A DNA stretch of 64,000 nt from Halobacteriovorax sp. GB3 (GCF_028649655.1 NZ_JAQSLN010000001.1:310001-374000), one strand, 5' to 3'; counted from the stretch's first letter, positions 17,453 through 26,627 are shown. Translations and numbers: made by a program. Notes: a model not told the origin generated them from the sequence alone.

Positions 17453-19384
17453 ATGAATTTATATAAGTTAAACCTCTTCCCATTACTCCTTATTTCACTC
17501 ATGCTCTTTTCTTTAGAGTCGATGTCTTTCTATCTTAATGATGAGCATGAATATATTTGTATGGGTGCTAAAAATAAGAAGCTAAGAGAGGTTGAAGTTT
17601 CTTATTGTGTAAAAGAGCCTGTTTATGAAAATAAAGAAGCCTCTGATGAGTTAACAGAAAATGTTTTTAAGTCTGTCGTAAATTATAAAGAGGCTACATT
17701 TCAAAGATACTGTGCTGACTATAGAAAAGAGCGAGCGGTGAGTCTTGAAGTTTTCTCAAAAGATAAAAGTGATAGTTTTCAATATAAAGGGTGTCATTGT
17801 AACTTTGCTTCAAGAGGAAAGGCGAGGTCATATTGTCGTGAGACAAATAATGATTCAAAAATGTACTACGATGCCTTTACTCTTTCTAAGATTCAATACT
17901 TAATACTTTTGAATGAAAGTGATCAGTGTCAATTAACAAAGAGCTTTACTTGTCAAAATAAAGAGGAGATGGAATCAATCTATAATTCCTATACTGTAGA
18001 TAAAAGCTTTTCATTTTCTACACTTATTAACTCTAGTTTAACGAAGAATGATAAAAAAGTTTGTCGCGATATTCAGGCAAACTTAGAAGGACTCTGCTCA
18101 TTAAATAGAGAATCAACAACAAAAGAGATTCTACCACTCTTTTCCGAGGCTGAGTTGGTCCCTTTTTCTCGAGAAAACGTTACTAACTATACTAAGCTAT
18201 ATACGGCCTTAAAGAAGGCCTCTAAATTTTCTTGTTTCTTAAATAAAGTCCCTATTAAAAAAAGTGAGAACCTTAGAAAATTACAAGAAATGCGTAATAA
18301 GGAGAATGAAAAATTTAGAGTGTTACAAATAACAAATCATTCAAATAGAAGTGCACCAACTTTATCAAATATAGAAATGGAAAGAAGAAGTGAGAAACTT
18401 GTATCAGCATCTCAAGTTCTAGAAGTCAGTGAAGAAATCGTAGAAGAAGTCAGCGAAATTATCGAAGAAGGAAATTACACAAGAAGTAACGCTCCTAAGA
18501 AAATTCTTCGCCTAGAGTCACGCCTTAAAAAACTCCTAGGATATGATGATATCGATGTTTTTAATGATGATCCAGAATTGATTATGACTAAGGCCTATCT
18601 GGTCAGTAATGATAAAATGATTGAGGAGAGTATCAAGCGCGTTGATAAAATGACAGATGATATTCAAAAATTAAAGAAGAAAAAACCTGTAGCGAAGGCA
18701 AAAAAGAAAGTGGCCGTACCTAAAAAGAGTGTTGCAGGCTCATCGAAAAATTCGTCTTCTCCATCACGAGTTAGTGCTCCAAGAAAAACGTACGAAGTTG
18801 GTACTCACGATGTTCAGGCGCCCGTTTCTTATGAGCCTGTGAATGAAGTTCAATATGAGTTTCAAGAGTTTGATGCCGATAATAAAATTGTTGATTTAAA
18901 ATCATCTACAAATAAAGGTGACAGTCCATCTTCAAGTGATACTGGGGCCGTTGAAAATACAAGAGCACCAAGTTCTGTGGCCGGTATTAGTAGTTCAGCT
19001 TCTGCTGGAGCAAAGGCCAAGAGATCGGCGAGTGGCCTTAATAATGCACTTTCAAGTGTTCAGGGCTCAAGAGGTCCACTTAGTTTGAGTTCAACGAGAG
19101 CTCCGATTTCGCGCAGCTATCTCGCTGAGAATGAGAAGAGAGAATCTAATATTTTAAAAGAAGATGAAGATGTGAATTTAAAAATTATCTTTTTAGAGAA
19201 TAAGAAGATTTTGCGCGTCTATGAAAAAGATGAAGAAAGTTATGATTTAAAAGATGAGATGGATGTGAAGCGATTTGTTGAAAAATCTCCTGAGTTAACT
19301 GAAAAGGTAAAAGAAGAGGGGATGAAGTATTTTAAGAAGTATGCTTATAAAGATCTTGTGAGATTATTAGAACAATCGAAATAA
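17453..19384 (+). CDS. large exported protein of unknown function
   Basis: I do not recognise this 643-residue protein. A signal peptide or anchor (LFPLLLISLMLFSLESMS) is followed by a Cys-containing region to about residue 280, with pairs such as YICMG, SYCVKE, CHCNF and SYCRE that suggest disulfides. Next comes a helical acidic segment near 330-350 (EVSEEIVEEVSEIIEEG). A Lys-rich linker (KKKKPVAKAKKKVAVPKK) and a Ser/Ala-rich low-complexity stretch follow, to about 580. The C-terminal 65 residues look folded (LKIIFLENKKILRVYEK). The layout suggests a cell-envelope protein with a flexible spacer. A strong terminator follows. Confidence 0.7.
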   Translation: MNLYKLNLFPLLLISLMLFSLESMSFYLNDEHEYICMGAKNKKLREVEVSYCVKEPVYENKEASDELTENVFKSVVNYKEATFQRYCADYRKERAVSLEVFSKDKSDSFQYKGCHCNFASRGKARSYCRETNNDSKMYYDAFTLSKIQYLILLNESDQCQLTKSFTCQNKEEMESIYNSYTVDKSFSFSTLINSSLTKNDKKVCRDIQANLEGLCSLNRESTTKEILPLFSEAELVPFSRENVTNYTKLYTALKKASKFSCFLNKVPIKKSENLRKLQEMRNKENEKFRVLQITNHSNRSAPTLSNIEMERRSEKLVSASQVLEVSEEIVEEVSEIIEEGNYTRSNAPKKILRLESRLKKLLGYDDIDVFNDDPELIMTKAYLVSNDKMIEESIKRVDKMTDDIQKLKKKKPVAKAKKKVAVPKKSVAGSSKNSSSPSRVSAPRKTYEVGTHDVQAPVSYEPVNEVQYEFQEFDADNKIVDLKSSTNKGDSPSSSDTGAVENTRAPSSVAGISSSASAGAKAKRSASGLNNALSSVQGSRGPLSLSSTRAPISRSYLAENEKRESNILKEDEDVNLKIIFLENKKILRVYEKDEESYDLKDEMDVKRFVEKSPELTEKVKEEGMKYFKKYAYKDLVRLLEQSK

Positions 19385-19385
19385 A

Positions 19386-19412
19386 AAAGGCTCCCAATTG
19401 GGAGCCTTTATT
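19386..19412. terminator. bidirectional intrinsic terminator
   Basis: A perfect palindrome of AAAGGCTCCC and GGGAGCCTTT around AATT is followed by TATTTTT on the plus strand and preceded by an A run that serves the minus strand. It separates the convergent 643-residue protein gene and the protease gene that ends at 19414. Confidence 0.88.
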
Positions 19413-19413
19413 T

Positions 19414-20283
19414 TTAGTTTTGAAAGAAATCAATACTTGTAATTTTTGTTACGTCCTCTCCACGACAAGAGTCCATTTGACAGTAAACAGGAGCTTTACA
19501 ACTTTTCCCGTTAACTCTTTTCCACTCGTAGTCAGTATGTCCACGAACAAGAATCCCTTCTACTGTTCCTGATGCTGCATTGAAAACTGCTGATCCAGAG
19601 TTTCCTGCGAATGTATCAAGGTTTGTTTCAAAATATTTACTTCTAGAAGCATCTCTTACGAAAGCATCTCCAGCAACTTTTGTTGGAAGACCAGTTGGGT
19701 GACCAATAACGAGAACTTCTTCTCCAACTTCGATTTCACCTTCATAACGGATATTAAGGGCCGCTCTGTCTGTAACTTCTCTGTCTAATTCGATAACAGC
19801 GTAGTCATCCTTAGTAGAAGAGATTAGCTTTCTCTCAACAAGTCTCTTACAGCTATAAACGCTGTTTTTAGAAATGATGTGCTCTTGTTGCCCAGCTTCG
19901 TTCATCTTGTAGTCAAATACCCACTTTGAATCTTTACAAGCTGATTGGCTCGTTACACAGTGACCTGCTGTTACCATATATTGCTTTCCTTTGTGTCCTA
20001 CTAGGAAACCAGAGCAATTGGCCGCTGTTAATTGACCGTTAAATTTTTCACCGCTACAAACACTTAGTTTGCTACCACTTAGTTTAACCGTACCATCGTT
20101 AAGGTCTTCTACTCTATAGTTTGGAATCATTCCCGCAGTTGAAGATGCAAGGTCAAGGTGTAGCGCTCTTTCTACTTCGAATAGGTCTAATCTATTATCT
20201 TCACCGTAAACTACTTTATCGACGGCCATAGTGTTGAAAGCTGACATAAGGATTGCAGCTGATAAAATCTTCCTAATTTTCAT
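19414..20283 (-). CDS. exported trypsin/V8-like serine protease
   Basis: This protease of about 289 residues has a signal peptide (MKIRKILSAAILMSAFNTMA). The triad is His108 in MVTAGHCV, Asp160 in KDDYAVIELD and Ser229 in AGNSGSAVF. The GNSGS motif and the FETNLDTFAGNSG context resemble the V8/glutamyl-endopeptidase branch of the S1 clan. There are Cys pairs near the ends, including CKAPVYCQMDSC. Three ATG codons lie close together; I chose 20283 because AAGGA is 8 bases upstream of it and too near the other two. Confidence 0.88.
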   Translation of the reverse strand: MKIRKILSAAILMSAFNTMAVDKVVYGEDNRLDLFEVERALHLDLASSTAGMIPNYRVEDLNDGTVKLSGSKLSVCSGEKFNGQLTAANCSGFLVGHKGKQYMVTAGHCVTSQSACKDSKWVFDYKMNEAGQQEHIISKNSVYSCKRLVERKLISSTKDDYAVIELDREVTDRAALNIRYEGEIEVGEEVLVIGHPTGLPTKVAGDAFVRDASRSKYFETNLDTFAGNSGSAVFNAASGTVEGILVRGHTDYEWKRVNGKSCKAPVYCQMDSCRGEDVTKITSIDFFQN

Positions 20284-20361
20284 AATCATCATCCTTTGAT
20301 TTTTTTAGTGAATAATTAATTATCCATCGTCCAAGGATTTGGCGAAATAGGGAAATGCTCA

Positions 20362-20399
20362 TTTTGACTAAATGAAAGAAAAGGTTAGTTTTAACTAAA
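20362..20399. repeat. 11-bp direct repeats upstream of the protease gene
   Basis: TTTTGACTAAA at 20362 and TTTTAACTAAA at 20389 are direct repeats that differ at one base and are spaced 27 bases apart, about 80-115 bases before the protease start. They could be a regulator binding site. Nothing else in this gap is recognised. Confidence 0.35.
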
Positions 20400-20443
20400 C
20401 AGAAAATTAATGAATGCTAGAGGAAAGAAAGCGGGTATTTAAC

Positions 20444-20809
20444 TTACTTTTTTAGGTTGTTAAATAGAACTTGAAGTCCGTGCTTCTTAGGACGGTCTTT
20501 CTTTTTGATCTTCTCTTTAACAATTTCGATTGGCTTTGCAATAATATCTTCGCGCTCTTTTGCAATACTAACTTTAAGAGTACGACCATCAACTTCTTTT
20601 CCATTAAGGGCTTCAATGGCCTTTGTGGCATCGGCAAGTTTAGGCATGATCACAAAACCGTAGCCCTTGCTTTTTTCAGTCTTATTGTCTTTTACGAGGT
20701 GAACTTCCTTAACATAACCGTAACGAGAGAAGAGGTGTTTAATTTTCTTTTCGTCTCTGTTGTAATTGAGGTTACCGACGTAAATAGTGACTGAGCTTGG
20801 CTTTTTCAT
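20444..20809 (-). CDS. RRM-type RNA-binding protein
   Basis: This 121-residue protein carries one RNA recognition motif at about residues 8-82. RNP2 reads TIYVGNL and RNP1 reads KGYGFVIM, with the AIEALNGKEVDGRTLKV helix and strand in between. The C-terminal 35 residues are strongly basic (VKEKIKKKDRPKKHG). It is cytoplasmic. Bacterial single-RRM proteins of this kind occur in cyanobacteria and several proteobacterial groups, where they bind RNA, sometimes in cold adaptation. AAGGA lies seven bases before the ATG. The targets are unknown. Confidence 0.9.
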   Translation of the reverse strand: MKKPSSVTIYVGNLNYNRDEKKIKHLFSRYGYVKEVHLVKDNKTEKSKGYGFVIMPKLADATKAIEALNGKEVDGRTLKVSIAKEREDIIAKPIEIVKEKIKKKDRPKKHGLQVLFNNLKK

Positions 20810-20928
20810 AATGCGATCCTTGTAGAGACCTACTTATAGCCTTAAAGGAAATTTAGGGAAAGAGAAATCTTGTGATTAGGTAAGAAAACACAGCAAGAAG
20901 AGCTCTCACTGTGTTTTTTGATCGTTTT

Positions 20929-21288
20929 TTATTTACAGCTAGCGATACAAGAGTTTAGCTGTGGTCCTGGTCTGTGGAATGTAAGACAAGTGTCGTAACA
21001 TTGCTTAAGAGTCAGGTTTGTAAGTTGGTAAGAAATAGCGTCACAGTTAGCATCAACTTCAACACCAACAAGGTATTGAGATTGTGTTGTTTCGATGTTT
21101 GCTTGAAAAAAGTCTAGCTCAACTTCTTTCGTTTCAACGTTCCAAAGTTTAGTTGCAACGTCATACTTGATTCCTAGTTCTTGTGATAGGTAATCAACAG
21201 CTTGAGTTTCAACAACTTCTACTGGACAAGAGTTAGCAAAAGCTGTGCTCATGTTAAATGCAAGAATAAGTGCGAGTATTGTTTTCAT
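20929..21288 (-). CDS. small exported Cys-containing protein
   Basis: This 119-residue protein has a signal peptide (MKTILALILAFNMSTAFANS) and six Cys in the mature part: one at its start (NSCPVE), one in the middle and four in the C-terminal tail, including CYDTC and NSCIASCK. The spacing suggests two or three disulfides in an exported protein. I do not recognise the family. It is a single gene with no clear terminator and about 120 bases from the RRM gene. Confidence 0.65.
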   Translation of the reverse strand: MKTILALILAFNMSTAFANSCPVEVVETQAVDYLSQELGIKYDVATKLWNVETKEVELDFFQANIETTQSQYLVGVEVDANCDAISYQLTNLTLKQCYDTCLTFHRPGPQLNSCIASCK

Positions 21289-21398
21289 AGAATTCCCTCC
21301 ATTTGTGAATAGCCCTTGATCTCAAATATTCACATATTTTGTCAACGGTGGATTGGGGATTTTATGGGAAACTTAAAGCTAAGTTAGGGAAATAAGAA

Positions 21399-21427
21399 GG
21401 GCCTTGTGATAAGGCCCCTTTTTCAAT
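21399..21427. terminator. hairpin terminator after urocanate hydratase
   Basis: GGGCCTT and AAGGCCC pair around a 5-base loop just beyond the urocanate hydratase stop codon. The minus strand continues TTCTTATTT, and the plus strand CTTTTTC. Confidence 0.75.
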
Positions 21428-23425
21428 TTAAGATAGTAGTGAGTCATCGACAAGATTTGGAAGAGTGACTTTGAGATTAGGCTCTTTTTCCATGGCCCTT
21501 TTAATGGCAAAGATGGCCCCTTCATTCCTGGCCCATGCACGTCGATTGATACCGTTATTTACGTCCCAAAAGAGCATTGATTTAATTCTTCTATCACAAT
21601 CTTCAGAACCATCGAGAACCATTCCAAAACCACCGTTGATAACTTCGCCCCAGCCAACGCCACCACCGTTATGAAGTGAAATCCACGTTGCTCCTCTAAA
21701 AGAGTCTCCAACGAAGTTTTGAACCGCCATATCGGCCGTAAAACGTGAACCATCATAAATATTTGAGGTCTCACGATAAGGAGAGTCTGTTCCTGAGACG
21801 TCGTGATGGTCTCTACCAAGAACGACTGGACCTTTCAGTTTTCCATCTCTAATGGCCTTATTGAAGGCCAGGGCGATTTCAATTCTTCCATCGCTATCGG
21901 CGTAGAGGATTCTTGCTTTGGAGCCAACGACGAGCTTATTTTCTCCGGCACCTTGAATCCATTGAATATTATCCTGCATCTGCTGTTGAATCTCACTTGG
22001 AGATTCTTTCATGAGCTTTTCTAAAACTTCTGTTGCAATTTTATCTGTTAGTTCGAGATCTTCATCAAGTGAACTGGCACAGACCCATCTAAAAGGTCCA
22101 AACCCATAATCAAAACACATCGGACCCATGATATCTTGAACGTAAGAAGGGTATTTGAAATCACCATTTTCTTTCATGATATCAGCACCAGCTCTTGAAG
22201 ATTCAAGAAGAAAGGCATTTCCGTAGTCAAAGAAATACATTCCCTTATCTGATAGAGCATTAACAGCATCGACATGTCTTCTAAGAGTCTTTTGAACTTC
22301 TTCTTTAAACTTCTCTGGATCATTGGCCATTAATTCATTTGACTGCTCAAATGTTAAGTCAGCTGGGTAGTATCCACCGGCCCAAGGGTTGTGAAGAGAA
22401 GTTTGATCTGATCCAAGGTGGATGAGCATATCTTCTTCTACAAAGCGCTCCCAGAGATTGACAATATTTCCTTGGAAGGCAATTGAAACGGCTTCTTTAT
22501 TGGCGCTAGCTTCTTTAATTCTTGGAATAATTTTATCGAGATCATCGTAGACTTCATCAACCCAGCCTTGTTCGTGACGAGTTTTAACGGCCTTTGGATT
22601 CACTTCGGCAATAACTCCGACACAACCGGCAATAACAGCGGCCTTTGGTTGAGCTCCACTCATTCCTCCAAGTCCAGCTGAGACAAAGATTTTTCCTGCG
22701 AGGTCTGTTTGTCCATTGGAAATCTTTCTTCCCGCATTGAGAACCGTAATCGTTGTGCCGTGAACAATTCCTTGTGGACCAATGTACATAAAAGAACCTG
22801 CCGTCATTTGTCCGTACTGAGTAACACCTAAGGCATTAAACTTTTCCCAATCATCTGGTTGAGAGTAATTTGGAATCATCATCCCATTAGTGACGACAAC
22901 TCTTGGGGCTTCTTTGTTTGATGGAAAGAGACCTGCTGGATGTCCTGACTTTAAAACGAGAGTTTGCTCGTCAGTCATTTCACTTAAGTACTGCATTGTT
23001 AAAAGGTATTGCGCCCAGTTTTGAAAAACAGCTCCATTTCCACCATAAGTGATAAGCTCATGAGGGTGTTGGGCAACGGCGTAGTCTAAGTTATTTGAAA
23101 GCATGAGCATAATCGCTGCTGCTTGTACTGATTTATGTGGGTATTCGTTGATTGAGCGTGCGTGAATTTTATAATCTGGACGAAAGCGATACATATAAAT
23201 ACGCCCATACTTTTCAAGTTCTTCTTTGAATTCTTCAATTAGCTCAGCGTGAAACTTTTTTGGGAAGTAGCGAAGAGCATTTCTAAGAGCAAGTTTCTCT
23301 TCTTCTTTATTAAGAATCTTCTTTCTTTTTGGAGCATGATTAATTTGTGGCTCATACTCTTTTTTAGGGGGAAGTTCGTTAGGGATCCCTTGAGAGATCG
23401 CTTGTTGGAATTCTTCTCGAGTCAT
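21428..23425 (-). CDS. hutU: urocanate hydratase
   Basis: This urocanase of about 665 residues converts urocanate to imidazolonepropionate in histidine breakdown. Conserved blocks include ITYGGNGAVFQNW, VTNGMMIPNY, the NAD-binding SAGLGGMSGAQPKAA, the substrate region FDYGFGPFRWVC with its conserved Cys, and WISLHNGGGVGWGE. It is longer than the usual bacterial enzyme (about 550-560) and nearer the longer animal-like form. The start at 23425 has AAGGA upstream; an upstream extension would read into the neighbouring terminator. No other hut gene is nearby, so the pathway would be completed elsewhere. Confidence 0.95.
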   Translation of the reverse strand: MTREEFQQAISQGIPNELPPKKEYEPQINHAPKRKKILNKEEEKLALRNALRYFPKKFHAELIEEFKEELEKYGRIYMYRFRPDYKIHARSINEYPHKSVQAAAIMLMLSNNLDYAVAQHPHELITYGGNGAVFQNWAQYLLTMQYLSEMTDEQTLVLKSGHPAGLFPSNKEAPRVVVTNGMMIPNYSQPDDWEKFNALGVTQYGQMTAGSFMYIGPQGIVHGTTITVLNAGRKISNGQTDLAGKIFVSAGLGGMSGAQPKAAVIAGCVGVIAEVNPKAVKTRHEQGWVDEVYDDLDKIIPRIKEASANKEAVSIAFQGNIVNLWERFVEEDMLIHLGSDQTSLHNPWAGGYYPADLTFEQSNELMANDPEKFKEEVQKTLRRHVDAVNALSDKGMYFFDYGNAFLLESSRAGADIMKENGDFKYPSYVQDIMGPMCFDYGFGPFRWVCASSLDEDLELTDKIATEVLEKLMKESPSEIQQQMQDNIQWIQGAGENKLVVGSKARILYADSDGRIEIALAFNKAIRDGKLKGPVVLGRDHHDVSGTDSPYRETSNIYDGSRFTADMAVQNFVGDSFRGATWISLHNGGGVGWGEVINGGFGMVLDGSEDCDRRIKSMLFWDVNNGINRRAWARNEGAIFAIKRAMEKEPNLKVTLPNLVDDSLLS

Positions 23426-23501
23426 ATCTGTCTTTCCTTGAAAGTTCGTTTCATTGGCATTTTTAAGCCTGCGTATCTTAACTTCCAAAAGACAGATTTT
23501 C

Positions 23502-23535
23502 AAAAAAAGAGAAGGCCTTTTTTAGTTAAGGCCTT
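23502..23535 (-). terminator. intrinsic terminator of the exported HExxH protein gene
   Basis: Two copies of the palindrome AAGGCCTT, at 23512 and 23528, pair with each other around an 8-base loop. On the minus strand the stem is followed by CTCTTTTTTT. It lies between the gene ending at 23554 and the urocanase start. Confidence 0.78.
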
Positions 23536-23553
23536 GATATTGAGTAGACAAAA

Positions 23554-24474
23554 CTATTTAACGCAGGATGTATAAAACTCTTGAAAGTTGAGATTGATCT
23601 CATCGTAAGAGTAGGCGTAATCAAGAGAGCGTAAATCTCGTTCGTAAGCGCTAATGACAGCACTAGTCAAACAAGGAACGTCAATATCTCTTGGAGATTG
23701 AAAGTGATTTCTAAGCCAAGATCTCGATTTGGCAAAATGAGTATAGGGATCGAGATAACTTGCAATCACTGACGGCGAAGACTCGTACTTTCGAGACTGT
23801 GCAACGAGCGGATTTCCTGTCACGTTAAAAACAGTTTCATGCATGATATTCCAATCATTGTAATAGATGATTGAAAGTGTATCGGCAAAAAACTCTTGGT
23901 AGGGAACAAGTCTTCTAAATGTGTTTGTTTTTTCAATAACGTCTTTTAGTTCACGATCGTATTGGTAAGCTTCTTCTAGAAAGTTTAATTCTTTTTCATA
24001 CTGGGCCTTTCTCGTATCAATTGCAGGTACTAAGGCGTGGTCTCCTTGAGAAATAAAAGACCTTCTAGCGCTATCGAGATGACTAATTGATTTTTTTAAG
24101 TTTCTAATAGAATCACTCAAATCACTGAAGCGAACAGATTCTCTGGCCTTGTAGTAAAACCAAACGGGCGATTGCTTAAAGAGATTGGTATCAAAAATTT
24201 GATGGGCAAATTCGTGAGTGATTGCCTCTAACTCGGTTGTCGCAATATTGAGGACACCTTTTTTAATATCATAACTGGTCCCAACAGTTGGGCGATATGT
24301 GATTAAGACATCTTGTGGAAATGCTATTTGATCTTTTAAAAAATCTTGAAGTCCTTCAATCTCCTGCTGAAGTTCTTGTTTAAAAGTCTCAGACTCAAAG
24401 TAATAGAATTCAACTTCGGCCTTGGTAACTTGGGCCAGTACTAAAAGAACGAGTAATAAGATTAGATTTTTCAT
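23554..24474 (-). CDS. putative exported zinc metallopeptidase (HEFAH)
   Basis: This 306-residue protein has a signal peptide (MKNLILLLVLLVLAQVTKA). Its zinc-peptidase motif HEFAH lies at residues 87-91, preceded by a GVLNIATTELEAI strand-helix. About 103 residues later EFFAD at 194-198 could supply the third zinc ligand, Glu194. This HExxH plus distant E-F-x-A-(D/E) layout is that of gluzincins such as the lethal-factor-like (M34) group. I do not recognise a closer family. It is exported, is a single gene and has its own terminator. The peptidase call rests on motifs only. Confidence 0.65.
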   Translation of the reverse strand: MKNLILLLVLLVLAQVTKAEVEFYYFESETFKQELQQEIEGLQDFLKDQIAFPQDVLITYRPTVGTSYDIKKGVLNIATTELEAITHEFAHQIFDTNLFKQSPVWFYYKARESVRFSDLSDSIRNLKKSISHLDSARRSFISQGDHALVPAIDTRKAQYEKELNFLEEAYQYDRELKDVIEKTNTFRRLVPYQEFFADTLSIIYYNDWNIMHETVFNVTGNPLVAQSRKYESSPSVIASYLDPYTHFAKSRSWLRNHFQSPRDIDVPCLTSAVISAYERDLRSLDYAYSYDEINLNFQEFYTSCVK

Positions 24475-24580
24475 GAATCTTAAATAACATAGCTAAAAAA
24501 TCTGAGAGGGCCATATTGTATCTTATACACACCTGCAATTTATTCGTAGCCTTTTATTGAAGGATAGATAAGTTAAGTGT

Positions 24581-25747
24581 ATGAAAATTCGAAGTTTACT
24601 AGCAATGACATTCTTACTCAGCTCATGCCTTATTAACGAACATGATGGGAAGGTCGCTTTTGTCGACTCATCGATTGTAAATGGACAGGAGTTAGAGAGC
24701 GATCAAAGAGAGAGTTCTCTTTTTATTGAGATTCGAAAGAATAGCTCATGCAGCGGAACTCTCATTAAAAAAGATCTTATTCTGACTGCAGCCCATTGTT
24801 TAGTTGGAGCTAAAGTTGGGCATTTAAAAATTAAATATAAAAAGAAGACTCTTAAAATTGATTCTTTTTCTTTTCCTACACAGTATCTCTATGGTGATAC
24901 GGCACGAGACTTTGGCTATATTAAGCTGAAAGAAGAAGTTGAAATAGATGATGAGAAAATTCCTGGAACAATCGGTGCAAATTATTTTTTATTAGAAGAT
25001 TTTGAAAATAAGAAACTCGAACTTGTGGCCTTTGGTAAATCAGAGAGTTCTCGCTCCATTGGAAAAAAGCAAAGCGGCTTTTCAAAACTTATTAGTTTCA
25101 ATGATAGAGAGCTGCTTCTCGTTGATTATGCAAGTGCTTGTAGCGGCGACTCTGGTGGAAGTATTTACGATGGAAAATATCTTATTGGACTAATCACCTC
25201 AGGGCAGGAGTCCTGTGAATATGTGACAGGCGCTATAAGAATTGATTTTGCTCTCAATTGGATACACTCAGATCTTACAATAAAAAAAGCTCTTGAAGAT
25301 CAAGATAATGAGCTGGCCTTGAATCTCGCTCTGGCCGTTGAGAATTTGAATTATCCTGAACTTTTGGATGAGAGCTTCGACTTGAAAAGAAGCTTACAAA
25401 GACTAAGATCAATTGATTTCTTAGAGAAAATGGTTCTCGCTGATAATTTTATTTCAAAAAGTGAAATGCAAAAACTCGAAATGGCCTTTCAAGATAGTCC
25501 TAGAGTCTTTAGTGATCTACGCATTTTTCTTGCCATTAACTATGATGAAGTTGATGATTTTGAAAAGGCGAGAGAACATCTTTTCGATGTCATTAATCAG
25601 GGACAAATCTTTTATCGCGCCTATGCTTACTTTGCTCTTTATGAACTTCATGTGAAGAGGAAGTACTATAAAGAAGCTGAACACTTTCTTTTACAAGCTC
25701 AATATCTCTATCCTCATGAAGAGGCCTTCCAAGTTAATCCTCGATAG
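24581..25747 (+). CDS. trypsin-like protease lipoprotein with C-terminal helical extension
   Basis: This 388-residue protein starts with a lipoprotein signal (FLLSSC, lipidated Cys16). A typical S1A domain follows, with the activation site IVNG at 32-35, His72 in LTAAHC, Asp110 in RDFGYIKL and Ser191 in CSGDSGGS. Unlike the two tandem proteases, it keeps the classical GDSGG. After residue about 235 comes a helical region with a TPR-like pair near the C-terminus (AREHLFDVINQGQIFYRAYAY, split here from a longer run). Such a domain may bind a partner or substrate. It overlaps the convergent LysR gene by 14 bases. Confidence 0.88.
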   Translation: MKIRSLLAMTFLLSSCLINEHDGKVAFVDSSIVNGQELESDQRESSLFIEIRKNSSCSGTLIKKDLILTAAHCLVGAKVGHLKIKYKKKTLKIDSFSFPTQYLYGDTARDFGYIKLKEEVEIDDEKIPGTIGANYFLLEDFENKKLELVAFGKSESSRSIGKKQSGFSKLISFNDRELLLVDYASACSGDSGGSIYDGKYLIGLITSGQESCEYVTGAIRIDFALNWIHSDLTIKKALEDQDNELALNLALAVENLNYPELLDESFDLKRSLQRLRSIDFLEKMVLADNFISKSEMQKLEMAFQDSPRVFSDLRIFLAINYDEVDDFEKAREHLFDVINQGQIFYRAYAYFALYELHVKRKYYKEAEHFLLQAQYLYPHEEAFQVNPR

Positions 25748-26612
25748 CGAGAGCTTCTTTCACTTTATCAAAAATAAAGTCCATAAAGAGCTGTACTCTT
25801 TTTGGTTGCTTACTTCTATCTGTAAAGAGCATTTGAAAAGGGGAGCTATCTTCTGTCCAACTTGGAATAATTCGAACAAGTTTCTTCGATTCAATTTCTT
25901 TTTTCACAAGGAAATAGGGGATTAAACCAATTCCAGAACTTTTTAGACAATATCGTTTAATTGTTGGAAAAGAGTTTGATCTCATGATGATTCTTTGATT
26001 GTAGGGAATCGAACTTTCTTGTTCGTAGCGAGCAGAGATAAAATAGAGCAGATCATGTTCTTTAAGATCTTTTACGTTCTTTGGTTTTCCTCTTCGTTTC
26101 AAATAATCGGGACTAGCAACGAAAATAGATTTTGTTACGCCAATTGACTTTGAAAGGAGAGAGGAATCTCTCAGTTGGCCTGCTCGAAAAGCGATATCAA
26201 TATTTTGGGCATTCAAATCGAGATAGTCATTGGTATAAAGGAGATTAAATTCAATAAGCGGGTAGAGTTTTTGAAAATCGATGAGGAGGTCTTCAAGAAC
26301 TTCGTGTCCAAAATCTTCAGGTGCCGTAAGTGATATGACTCCCTTGGGTTCCGATTTCTCGTGCATTAATTGATCAAGAGCATCTTCAATATCGCGCAGA
26401 GAGTGTGAAGTCTCTTTAAAGAGTTTTAATCCGGCCTCAGTTAGAGAGATTGACCTAGTCGTTCTTTTAATAAGTTGCACCCCTACGTGTTCTTCAAGAC
26501 TTGAGATTGCCCTTGAAATTCTCGATTTTGGCTGCTTTAGGTGAGCCGCGGCCTTGGTAAAACTACCAAGTTCTACGACCTTCTGGAATGTTTTCAATAG
26601 GTTAAGATTCAT
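25734..26612 (-). CDS. LysR-family transcription regulator
   Basis: This 292-residue LysR regulator has an N-terminal winged helix-turn-helix (FQKVVELGSFTKAAAHLKQP, then SRISRAISSLEEHVGVQL) and a C-terminal effector domain starting near residue 90. It resembles the CrgA/DsdC-like branch with its LIKRTTRSISLTEAG linker. It diverges from a YceI gene, and the 101-base gap holds a 7-3-7 palindrome, so it probably controls that gene and itself. It is paralogous to the LysR protein at 56754. The effector is unknown. Confidence 0.9.
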   Translation of the reverse strand: MNLNLLKTFQKVVELGSFTKAAAHLKQPKSRISRAISSLEEHVGVQLIKRTTRSISLTEAGLKLFKETSHSLRDIEDALDQLMHEKSEPKGVISLTAPEDFGHEVLEDLLIDFQKLYPLIEFNLLYTNDYLDLNAQNIDIAFRAGQLRDSSLLSKSIGVTKSIFVASPDYLKRRGKPKNVKDLKEHDLLYFISARYEQESSIPYNQRIIMRSNSFPTIKRYCLKSSGIGLIPYFLVKKEIESKKLVRIIPSWTEDSSPFQMLFTDRSKQPKRVQLFMDFIFDKVKEALAIED

Positions 26613-26627
26613 ACATTGTTCCTTATA

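Noticed and set aside
21428-23503. Urocanase as a fusion protein because of its length
   Set aside because: The first 26 codons are upstream non-coding sequence with a terminator nearby, and the remaining length fits the longer urocanase form.
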